From assembly GCA_947175285.1 (NCBI GenBank), contig CAMWMM010000348.1, forward strand, positions 1 through 5,701: DNA of 5,701 bases. Direction: 5' to 3'. Position 1 is the first letter of the stretch, and each line of letters opens with the position of its first letter. Of this stretch, positions 1 through 5,546 are shown piece by piece. The stretch is from an uncultured Lachnospiraceae bacterium. Lineage in GTDB: Bacteria > Bacillota_A > Clostridia > Lachnospirales > Lachnospiraceae. The notes below the pieces were generated by a model. That model saw only the letters and a program-made list of their open reading frames with translations. It searched no databases and was not told where the DNA came from. The position numbers and the translations under genes are program-made.

Positions 1-658
1 CATAAATTGCCTGACATACATCTTTCGGTTTGTTGGTAACAATAAATAACGTCTGCTTTTGATATCTCTTATACAGCATGTGCAAAACCTGCGTTGACGC
101 AAACTGATAAATAATGGAATACAACGCTTTATCCCATCCGAATAAAAGACCGGCAAGGGAAATGATGACGGCATTGATACCAAGTATGAGATTCCAAGAC
201 TCGACTCCTTTTTTCTCAGACAAGTAAATTGCCAGAAAATCCGTGCCGCCTGTCGTGGCGTTCATCATCAAACACATGCTGATGGCAACCCCGCTGATTA
301 TTCCACCGAAAATACTGATTAACAGAGTATCATAAGTGATGATATATGCCGGTATAATATCCGTTAATATGCTGTTTAACACAATCATCAGACAGGAATA
401 TAAAGTAAACTTTTTCCCGATAAAACGGAATCCGATATAGATAGGAAGCATATTTAACAATAAATTGACTACCGTATACGGTATTGTAATGTGAAGAAAA
501 TTTTCAAAAATTGCCTGTATCAGAATGGTTAATCCCATAACCCCGCCCGGATACAAACCGCCTGTCCTGACAAAAGTTTTCGTATTTATTGCCATAATCA
601 CTGAAGCAATACAGATAACGATAATCCGCTTCCCGTCTTTTTTTAAATCAAAAGTCAT
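1..658 (-). CDS. YitT/DUF161 family membrane protein, 3'-truncated by the window edge
   Basis: Reading the minus strand from the ATG at 658 gives 219 uninterrupted codons that leave the window at base 1. The protein is very hydrophobic, with likely membrane segments near residues 11-28, 38-52, 60-80, 85-103, 111-132 and 156-174. Family hallmarks are a glycine-rich GGVMGLTIL at 38-46 and ATTGGTDFLA at 134-143, typical of the YitT membrane domain. From about residue 202 (QTLFIVTNKP) the cytoplasmic DUF2179 domain begins; its remainder lies outside the window. YitT proteins are usually about 280-290 aa, so roughly 65 residues are missing. The start is supported by AAAGGCGGG nine bases upstream. 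Their substrate is not established; a transport role is often assumed. The gene is separated from rhaA by a terminator and has its own likely promoter, so a link to sugar metabolism is not implied. Confidence 0.93.
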   Translation of the reverse strand, partial: MTFDLKKDGKRIIVICIASVIMAINTKTFVRTGGLYPGGVMGLTILIQAIFENFLHITIPYTVVNLLLNMLPIYIGFRFIGKKFTLYSCLMIVLNSILTDIIPAYIITYDTLLISIFGGIISGVAISMCLMMNATTGGTDFLAIYLSEKKGVESWNLILGINAVIISLAGLLFGWDKALYSIIYQFASTQVLHMLYKRYQKQTLFIVTNKPKDVCQAIY

Positions 659-667
659 TTTAATAGT

Positions 668-678
668 CCCGCCTTTCT
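668..678 (-). promoter_or_regulatory. Ribosome binding site of the YitT gene
   Basis: The minus strand reads AGAAAGGCGGG, a one-mismatch version of the AAAGGAGGG anti-16S complement. It ends nine bases before the ATG at 658, which fixes that start. Confidence 0.75.
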
Positions 679-697
679 CTTCCCCTGTGATATTTGT

Positions 698-707
698 CTG
701 TATACAA
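698..707 (-). promoter_or_regulatory. Possible operator palindrome in the YitT leader
   Basis: TGTATACA (699-706) is a perfect 8-bp palindrome, flanked to give TTGTATACAG on the minus strand. It lies roughly 10-20 bases downstream of the transcription start predicted for the YitT gene. TTGTATACAA-like sites are bound by several GntR/FadR-type repressors, so this could be a repressor operator. An 8-bp palindrome in AT-rich DNA can also arise by chance. Confidence 0.25.
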
Positions 708-722
708 TTTATTACTTACATT

Positions 723-731
723 ATCATAACA
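723..731 (-). promoter_or_regulatory. Extended -10 promoter for the YitT gene
   Basis: The minus strand reads TGTTATGAT, a TGn extension plus a hexamer with one mismatch to TATAAT. The -35 position falls in the upstream terminator stem and matches poorly, so the TG extension would have to carry recognition. Transcription would start near 716 and give a leader of about 57 bases. Confidence 0.5.
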
Positions 732-740
732 TATTCACAG

Positions 741-767
741 AAAAAGGGGAATCAAAAGATTCCCCTT
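741..767 (-). terminator. Rho-independent terminator downstream of rhaA
   Basis: Bases 744-753 (AAGGGGAATC) pair perfectly with 758-767 around an AAAA loop on the plus strand. Read on the minus strand, this is a 10-bp stem with a TTTT loop, and its 3' arm runs into a stretch of five T (745-741). It begins 29 bases after the rhaA stop codon, as expected for rhaA transcripts. No T-run follows the hairpin in the plus direction, so it should act mainly on the minus strand. It probably insulates rhaA from the YitT gene. Confidence 0.85.
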
Positions 768-796
768 ATGACTTCAGTTTCTATAACATAAGTTAT

Positions 797-2056
797 TTAT
801 TTTCTCTTTGACAATACTTCCGCTTCATATTTCTGAACTGCTTCAAACCAGCTCTTATCCGCAATTACGCCGCATTGTCTGCAATATTCTTCCCAGATAT
901 CACCAAACGGATATGTTTTAATATCCTCCTGCAATACCATAAGTTCTGTCATACGGTTCTCATCCTGCAGCTTCTTAAGTTCTGCATTCGGTGTGCAAAG
1001 AGCGGAAAGCAGGGCTTTCTGCCAACTACGAAAGCCGACTGTCCATGCGGAAATACGGTTAATGCCTGCATCGAAATAATCAAGAGCCATATAAACGCGG
1101 TTAAGTGCGTCGTTTCTGACAATTTCCTTTGCCATCTCTTTTGTCTCATCATCAAATAAAACAACATGGTCACTGTCCCAACGTACCGGTCTGGTAATGT
1201 GGAGCGCAATTTCAGGGAAAAAGCAAAGAAGCGCCGGAATCTTATCCGATACCACTTCCGTCGGATGATAATGACCGTTATCCATAAGCGGCAGGCATCC
1301 CTCGTGTGTTGCCGCAAATGTCAGCGTAAACTCTGCACTTCCTGCTGTATAGGATTCTACGCCGATACCGAACACTTTGGATTCCACACATGGTTTCACA
1401 AGATTTTTATCAAACGGCTCTGATAATATCTGCTCAATGGAATCCTTATAGCGCATTCTCGGTCCCAGGCGGTCAGCCGGAATATCCTTGTAACCATCCC
1501 CTGTCCAGATATTCATAACACATGGTATTCCAGTCTCTTTTGCAAAATATTCGGAGATACGGATACATGCTTTACCATGCTCAATCCAGAATTTTCTTGT
1601 TTCTTCATCGGGACTTGATAAAGTTAAACCGTCTTTTACTTTATCATGGGAGAAGAAAGTCGGGTTAAAATCAATTCCCATATTTCTCTCTTTCGCGAAT
1701 TCTACCCACTTTGCGAAATGTTTCGGTTCAATCTTATCGCGGTCAACATACTCTCCCTCTTCAAAAATAGCATAACTTGCATGTAGATTTAATTTTTTCT
1801 TACCGGGCATCAACTCTAATGCCAATGACATATCAGCCATCAACTCTTCCGGTGTTCTCGCCTTTCCCGGATAATCTCCCGTTGTCTGAATACCTCCTGT
1901 CAAAGGGCCGTCATGGTCAAATCCCGTTACGTCATCTCCCTGCCAGCAATGCAGAGAAACCGGCGCTTCTTTCAATGTCGCAATCGCCTTATCCGTATCC
2001 ACTCCAACTTTCGCGTACATTTCTTTTGCTGCTTCGTATCTTTCTTTCTGTGTCAT
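797..2056 (-). CDS. rhaA: L-rhamnose isomerase
   Basis: The 419-aa product interconverts L-rhamnose and L-rhamnulose in the cytoplasm, the first step of the phosphorylative rhamnose pathway. The length equals that of E. coli RhaA and the sequence aligns almost without gaps to the remembered E. coli protein. Examples are SLHCWQGDDVTGF at 34-46, LTGGIQTTGDYPGKAR at 52-67, FGIGVESYTAGS at 229-240, HPTEVVSDKI at 264-273 and RPVRWDSDHVVL at 289-300. The metal ligands expected from E. coli numbering, His262, Asp294 and Asp296, are all present, and Glu234 is conserved, so the enzyme should be active. The start is set by AAAGGAGA seven bases upstream. The gene is divergent from an AraC-type regulator and ends in its own terminator, so it appears monocistronic. 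Rhamnulokinase and rhamnulose-phosphate aldolase genes are not adjacent here. Some members also isomerise other aldoses, so rhamnose is the likely but not the only possible substrate. Confidence 0.97.
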   Translation of the reverse strand: MTQKERYEAAKEMYAKVGVDTDKAIATLKEAPVSLHCWQGDDVTGFDHDGPLTGGIQTTGDYPGKARTPEELMADMSLALELMPGKKKLNLHASYAIFEEGEYVDRDKIEPKHFAKWVEFAKERNMGIDFNPTFFSHDKVKDGLTLSSPDEETRKFWIEHGKACIRISEYFAKETGIPCVMNIWTGDGYKDIPADRLGPRMRYKDSIEQILSEPFDKNLVKPCVESKVFGIGVESYTAGSAEFTLTFAATHEGCLPLMDNGHYHPTEVVSDKIPALLCFFPEIALHITRPVRWDSDHVVLFDDETKEMAKEIVRNDALNRVYMALDYFDAGINRISAWTVGFRSWQKALLSALCTPNAELKKLQDENRMTELMVLQEDIKTYPFGDIWEEYCRQCGVIADKSWFEAVQKYEAEVLSKRK

Positions 2057-2063
2057 GTTCCGT

Positions 2064-2071
2064 TCTCCTTT
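2064..2071 (-). promoter_or_regulatory. Ribosome binding site of rhaA
   Basis: The minus strand reads AAAGGAGA seven bases before the ATG at 2056, a near-consensus Shine-Dalgarno sequence at good spacing. Confidence 0.85.
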
Positions 2072-2087
2072 TCTTTATATTACACTT

Positions 2088-2096
2088 AATATACCA
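2088..2096 (-). promoter_or_regulatory. Extended -10 promoter of rhaA with a weak -35
   Basis: The minus strand reads TGGTATATT, a TGn extension plus a good -10 hexamer (2093-2088). With a 17-base spacer the -35 would be 2116-2111, TGTTAA, which matches TTGACA poorly. A poor -35 beside a direct repeat suggests activator dependence. Transcription would start near 2081, giving a leader of about 25 bases. Confidence 0.6.
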
Positions 2097-2112
2097 TTCC
2101 CATATCTGTTTT

Positions 2113-2144
2113 AACAGGTCTTTGATACTAAAAAAACAGGACCT
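2113..2144 (-). promoter_or_regulatory. Direct-repeat operator, candidate binding site of the AraC-type regulator
   Basis: The plus strand carries AACAGGTCTT at 2113-2122 and AACAGGACCT at 2135-2144, eight of ten identical and 22 bp apart, about two helical turns. In the direction of rhaA transcription they read AAGACCTGTT and AGGTCCTGTT. AraC-family monomers use two HTH motifs to bind each half-site, and direct repeats about 21-22 bp apart are classic for the family. The proximal copy overlaps the predicted rhaA -35 (2111-2116) by 4 bp, matching class II activation. The proximal copy is also half of a dyad, CTGTT-TT-AACAG at 2106-2117, so a different, dyad-binding regulator is possible. Assignment to the adjacent regulator is inferred from position. 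Confidence 0.6.
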
Positions 2145-2183
2145 TATTTGCAAAATCCCCAGATGACGGATGACAGCCTTTTA

Positions 2184-2192
2184 TGTTATACT
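2184..2192 (+). promoter_or_regulatory. Extended -10 promoter of the AraC-family regulator gene
   Basis: TGTTATACT is a TGn extension plus a hexamer one mismatch from TATAAT. No good -35 lies at 17 bases; ATGACA at 2170-2175 is only 11 bases away. Transcription would begin near 2199, leaving about 50 bases of leader before the ATG at 2250. An AT-rich palindrome, ATAAATTTAT (2206-2215), lies in that leader and may be incidental. Confidence 0.55.
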
Positions 2193-2230
2193 AACAGTGT
2201 GAAAAATAAATTTATAACACTATCTGAAAA

Positions 2231-2238
2231 AAGAGAGG
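2231..2238 (+). promoter_or_regulatory. Ribosome binding site that decides the regulator start
   Basis: AAGAGAGG ends 11 bases before the in-frame ATG at 2250. A nearer ATG at 2245 is in another frame and stops after a short run. No comparable site precedes the upstream in-frame candidates at 2148 (TTG) or 2163 (ATG), so 2250 is preferred. Confidence 0.55.
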
Positions 2239-2249
2239 TTTACAATGGT

Positions 2250-3236
2250 ATGCAGGCAGAATTACTATGGCATCTTCAGGAAATCACGGAAGAAGAACAG
2301 GCGATATTAAATGGCGCGCGGAACATTAAAAAGGAACTTTATACATCACATAAAGATTTTGTCATCGACAGTCAGAAACTGCTGCAAAAGGGACGTTTAA
2401 TTGAAATACGCCCCCATACCAGATTTGTCCACTTTCCGAAGCACCGCCACAACTATGTGGAAATGGTCTATATGTGCAGCGGCAGCACAACACATATCAT
2501 CAATGATAAGGAACGTATTACATTACAGGAGGGCGACCTGCTTTTTTTAAATCAAAATGCAACTCAGGAGATTCTGCCCGCCGCGGAACATGATATTGCT
2601 GTCAATTTCATTATTCTGCCCACCTTTTTCGACCGTGCCTTTTCCATGATTGAAAAAGAAAACATCCTGTATGATTTTCTGATATCCGCTCTGTCCGGAG
2701 ATGCTTCCCATTCCAGTTACCTACATTTTCAGGCAAAAGAGATTCTTCCCGTACAGCATTTAATTGAGAATATGATATGGACATTAATCCATAAAAAAAC
2801 AGGTACAAACACCATCAATCAGACGACGATGGGACTTTTGTTCATGAATCTGTCTTTTTTTGCAGAATCCATCAATCAGGACGACCCGCATCAATACGAG
2901 CAGAATCTTGTTTTTACTGTCTTAAAATACATAGAATCGCATTATAAAAACGGAACGCTGACAGAGATTTCTGAAGAAATGAAACAGCCTGCTTATTATA
3001 TCAGCCGTTTGTTAAAGCGGCATACCGACTCCAATTTCAAAGAACTCTTACAGCAAAGGAAACTGCAGCAAGCCGCTTATCTGCTTTCGCAGACACCGCT
3101 TTCCGTAGAACAGATTATGGAAAACATCGGATATGATAACAGCAGTTACTTTTATCGAAAATTCCGCGATAAATATGGATGTTCTCCGAAAAATTATAGA
3201 AAAACTTGCAATTCCGGGGCTTTATTACTAAAATAA
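2250..3236 (+). CDS. AraC/XylS-family transcriptional regulator with N-terminal cupin domain
   Basis: From the ATG at 2250 the product is 328 aa. Residues about 50-110 form a cupin-like sensor: HRHNYVEMVYMCSG at 65-78 and LQEGDLLFLNQNATQEI at 92-108 are typical of the arabinose-binding/cupin fold of this family. The C-terminal ~100 residues are an AraC DNA-binding domain. The first HTH is near 236-259 (TLTEISEEMKQ...ISRLLKRHT). The second, near 284-317, contains the family signature IGYDNSSYFYRKFRDKYGCSPKNYR, read here as IGYDNSSYFYRKF then DKYGCSPKNYR. The reading frame extends upstream to a TTG at 2148, but that segment holds the predicted promoter and shows no recognisable domain. The gene is divergent from rhaA and lies 63 bases before the GH31 gene on the same strand. 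It is probably a local sugar-responsive activator. The inducer is unknown; L-rhamnose is a guess from context, and it is not clearly RhaS or RhaR. Confidence 0.92.
   Translation: MQAELLWHLQEITEEEQAILNGARNIKKELYTSHKDFVIDSQKLLQKGRLIEIRPHTRFVHFPKHRHNYVEMVYMCSGSTTHIINDKERITLQEGDLLFLNQNATQEILPAAEHDIAVNFIILPTFFDRAFSMIEKENILYDFLISALSGDASHSSYLHFQAKEILPVQHLIENMIWTLIHKKTGTNTINQTTMGLLFMNLSFFAESINQDDPHQYEQNLVFTVLKYIESHYKNGTLTEISEEMKQPAYYISRLLKRHTDSNFKELLQQRKLQQAAYLLSQTPLSVEQIMENIGYDNSSYFYRKFRDKYGCSPKNYRKTCNSGALLLK
3206..3234 (+). promoter_or_regulatory. Possible promoter of the GH31 gene inside the end of the regulator gene
   Basis: TTGCAA (3206-3211) and TAAAAT (3229-3234) are separated by exactly 17 bases and match the consensus in 4/6 and 5/6 positions. 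Transcription would start near 3241. A second -10-like hexamer, TATAAG at 3248-3253, has a weaker -35. Read-through from the regulator gene is equally possible because no terminator is visible between the two genes. Confidence 0.4.
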
Positions 3237-3272
3237 GTATCAGGCAGTATAAGCTGTCAAATTAGCCATAAA

Positions 3273-3282
3273 AACAGGTCTT
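3273..3282 (+). promoter_or_regulatory. Third copy of the AACAGGTCTT motif, in the GH31 leader
   Basis: AACAGGTCTT is identical to the copy at 2113-2122, and with the copy at 2135-2144 it shares AAAAACAGG including the upstream A-run. It abuts the ribosome binding site and lies downstream of either possible promoter. An upstream partner 22 bp away (AAGCTGTCAA, 3251-3260) matches only 5 of 10 bases. If the regulator binds here, the position suggests repression or a road-block rather than ordinary activation. Confidence 0.4.
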
Positions 3283-3290
3283 GGAAAGGA
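3283..3290 (+). promoter_or_regulatory. Ribosome binding site of the GH31 gene
   Basis: GGAAAGGA ends nine bases before the ATG at 3300. The ATG at 3293 is out of frame and stops almost at once, so 3300 is the start. Confidence 0.75.
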
Positions 3291-3299
3291 AAATGTTAT

Positions 3300-5546
3300 A
3301 TGTTTGGAACGTTACTTAATTATGAACAGAAAGAGCAAACTCTCACACTTCATTATGAAAAACAGACTGCGCAGATACAAGTCATAACCGACAAAATAAT
3401 CAACGTATTTGTACCATACCATACAACAGACCACCATTCTAAAGCAGTTGAGAACAGGCGGGAATGCCCGGTTTCTTTTACCGTAAACAGGGCAGATGAT
3501 GTTCTTACAATAACAACTGATTTTTTAATCTGCAAAATTTATGATAACTTTATAATAGATTTTTATGATAAAAAGGGAACGCTGCTCTGTGCCGACTATC
3601 GTGGAAAAAGGATTCCTCGCTTTGAAGTACAGGAATCTTTTGCCGAATTCATAGCACAGGAAGGTCATAGCGTCGATACCTCCAGTCATCAAAATGATAC
3701 GGTGCAATGTGTCAAAAAACTGGATACAAATGACTGTATCTATGGACTTGGCGATAAAACAGGCGTTTTAAACAAACGGTATTATGAATATGAAAACTGG
3801 AACAGCGATATTCCGGACCCGCATGAGGACAGCTTTAAGTCACTCTATAAAAGCATTCCTTTCTTTACTATATTAAAAGAAAGCGGCGTCTACGGCATTT
3901 TTTATGACAATACATTTAAAAGTTATTTTAACTTCGGCAAAGAAAATAATAATTACTACAGTTTCGGCAGTGATGACGGCAATCTGGATTATTATTTCAT
4001 CGGTGGTGAGTCCATGCCTGAAATTGTTTCCGGTTATACTTATCTGACGGGACGTATGCCCCTGCCGCCCAAATGGGCGCTTGGCTACCACCAGTCCCGC
4101 TGGGGATATGACAGCGAGGAAACATTCCGCTATCTTGCCTCAAAACTGAAAGAACACCGCATTCCCTGCGACGCCCTGCACTTTGATATTGACTATATGG
4201 AGGACTATAAAGTTTTTACATGGAATAAAGAACGGTTTACCGATGCCCGCACCCTGCTTTCCGATTTAAAGACGCAAGGCATCAAGGCGGTGACGATTGT
4301 TGACCCCGGTGTGAAAGTGGAAAAAGATTACTTTATGTATGAAGAAGGTATCGAAAAAGATTATTTTGCCAAGTCCCCTGACGGCAGCGTCTATGTTAAT
4401 GCTGTCTGGCCCGGCGATGCGGTATACCCGGACTTCGGCAACCCCGATGTGCGCCGGTGGTGGGGAGAACACCTGCTATTTTATACGGAGTTAGGCGTAA
4501 GCGGAATCTGGAACGATATGAATGAACCGGCTAGTTTCCACGGTCCACTCCCTGATGATATTATTTTTACGGATGAAGACAGAGCATCCACACATGCCGA
4601 GATACATAACATATATGGCCACAACATGGCAAAAGCCACCTATGAGGGATGGAAAAGGCTGACAAACAAAAGACCTTTTGTCATCACAAGAGCCTGCTAC
4701 AGTGGTTCTCAGAAATACACAACCGCCTGGACCGGAGATAATCAAAGTCTCTGGACGCATCTGCGCATGGCAATTCCGCAGCAATGTAACCTGGGTTTAA
4801 GCGGGATTCCGTTTATCGGAACCGATATCGGCGGTTTTGGCGCCGATACCACACCGGAACTTCTTATCCGCTGGGTAGAAGTCGGTTGTTTTTCTCCGCT
4901 GTTTCGGAATCACTGCGCCAAAGGCAGTATGAATCAGGAACCGTGGCTTTTCGGAGATGAAACGCTTGCTATCTACCGGAAATATGTGGAACTGCGCTAT
5001 ACGCTGCTGCCCTATTTTTATGATTTATGCCGGGAGTGCGAAAAAACCGGACTTCCGATTATCAGACCTCTTGTTCTGCACTATGAAAATGACGTTAATG
5101 TCAGAAATTTGAATGATGAATTTCTGGTCGGAAAACAGCTTCTTGTCGCTCCGGTCGTGGAACAGGGCGCGCGCAAGCGCATGGTTTATTTGCCGGAGGG
5201 CGTCTGGTATGATTATTGGAGCCATGCGGAATATCAGGGAAACCAATATTATGTTGTGGATGCGCCTTTGGATATCTGTCCAGTCTTTGTAAAAGAAGGA
5301 ACGATTCTTCCGAAAGCACAGCCGCAGATATATGTCGGTGAAATAGAAAATCCGGATTTGATTCTGGAAGTATATCCCGGATGCGGTTCCTATACTCATT
5401 ATTATGACAACGGCGAGGACTTCGCATATCAGGACGGGGAATATCAGGAGTATCTGTTCCGGACGGATGGAACGAAACAAGTGGAAACTACGAAGGTGCA
5501 TGAAGGGTATCGGGATTATCGGGATATTGTAGTGCAATATGTCTAA
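3300..5546 (+). CDS. Glycoside hydrolase family 31 alpha-glucosidase
   Basis: This 748-aa retaining glycosidase should release alpha-linked, most likely glucosyl, residues from the non-reducing ends of oligosaccharides. Residues 1-250 form the N-terminal beta-sandwich, about 255-590 the (beta/alpha)8 barrel, and the remainder the C-terminal beta domains. GH31 landmarks run in order: GYHQSRWGY at 262-270, DIDYMEDYKVFTW at 296-308, SGIWNDMNEP at 401-410 with nucleophile Asp406, AWTGDN at 476-481 with acid/base Asp480, GTDIGGF at 507-513 and FSPLFRNH at 531-538. All catalytic residues are present. No signal peptide or membrane segment is seen, so it acts in the cytoplasm on imported sugars. It follows the AraC-type gene by 63 bases on the same strand. 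GH31 also includes alpha-xylosidases and other activities; WNDMNEP fits the alpha-glucosidase type, but linkage and aglycone preference cannot be read from the sequence. No clear terminator follows. Confidence 0.95.
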   Translation: MFGTLLNYEQKEQTLTLHYEKQTAQIQVITDKIINVFVPYHTTDHHSKAVENRRECPVSFTVNRADDVLTITTDFLICKIYDNFIIDFYDKKGTLLCADYRGKRIPRFEVQESFAEFIAQEGHSVDTSSHQNDTVQCVKKLDTNDCIYGLGDKTGVLNKRYYEYENWNSDIPDPHEDSFKSLYKSIPFFTILKESGVYGIFYDNTFKSYFNFGKENNNYYSFGSDDGNLDYYFIGGESMPEIVSGYTYLTGRMPLPPKWALGYHQSRWGYDSEETFRYLASKLKEHRIPCDALHFDIDYMEDYKVFTWNKERFTDARTLLSDLKTQGIKAVTIVDPGVKVEKDYFMYEEGIEKDYFAKSPDGSVYVNAVWPGDAVYPDFGNPDVRRWWGEHLLFYTELGVSGIWNDMNEPASFHGPLPDDIIFTDEDRASTHAEIHNIYGHNMAKATYEGWKRLTNKRPFVITRACYSGSQKYTTAWTGDNQSLWTHLRMAIPQQCNLGLSGIPFIGTDIGGFGADTTPELLIRWVEVGCFSPLFRNHCAKGSMNQEPWLFGDETLAIYRKYVELRYTLLPYFYDLCRECEKTGLPIIRPLVLHYENDVNVRNLNDEFLVGKQLLVAPVVEQGARKRMVYLPEGVWYDYWSHAEYQGNQYYVVDAPLDICPVFVKEGTILPKAQPQIYVGEIENPDLILEVYPGCGSYTHYYDNGEDFAYQDGEYQEYLFRTDGTKQVETTKVHEGYRDYRDIVVQYV

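Noticed and set aside
525..791. Plus-strand 88-codon open frame with hydrophobic translation
   Set aside because: It lies antisense to the 5' part of the YitT gene and its promoter/terminator region; the minus frame gives a recognisable family and a good ribosome binding site.
2106..2117. CTGTTTTAACAG dyad as a separate LacI- or TetR-type operator
   Set aside because: It is only five pairs per arm, and one arm is part of the direct repeat, which explains the sequence better given the adjacent AraC-type gene. It is kept only as an alternative.
1777..2166. Plus-strand 129-codon open frame across the start of rhaA and the divergent control region
   Set aside because: It is antisense to rhaA, resembles no known protein, and would occupy the promoter region.
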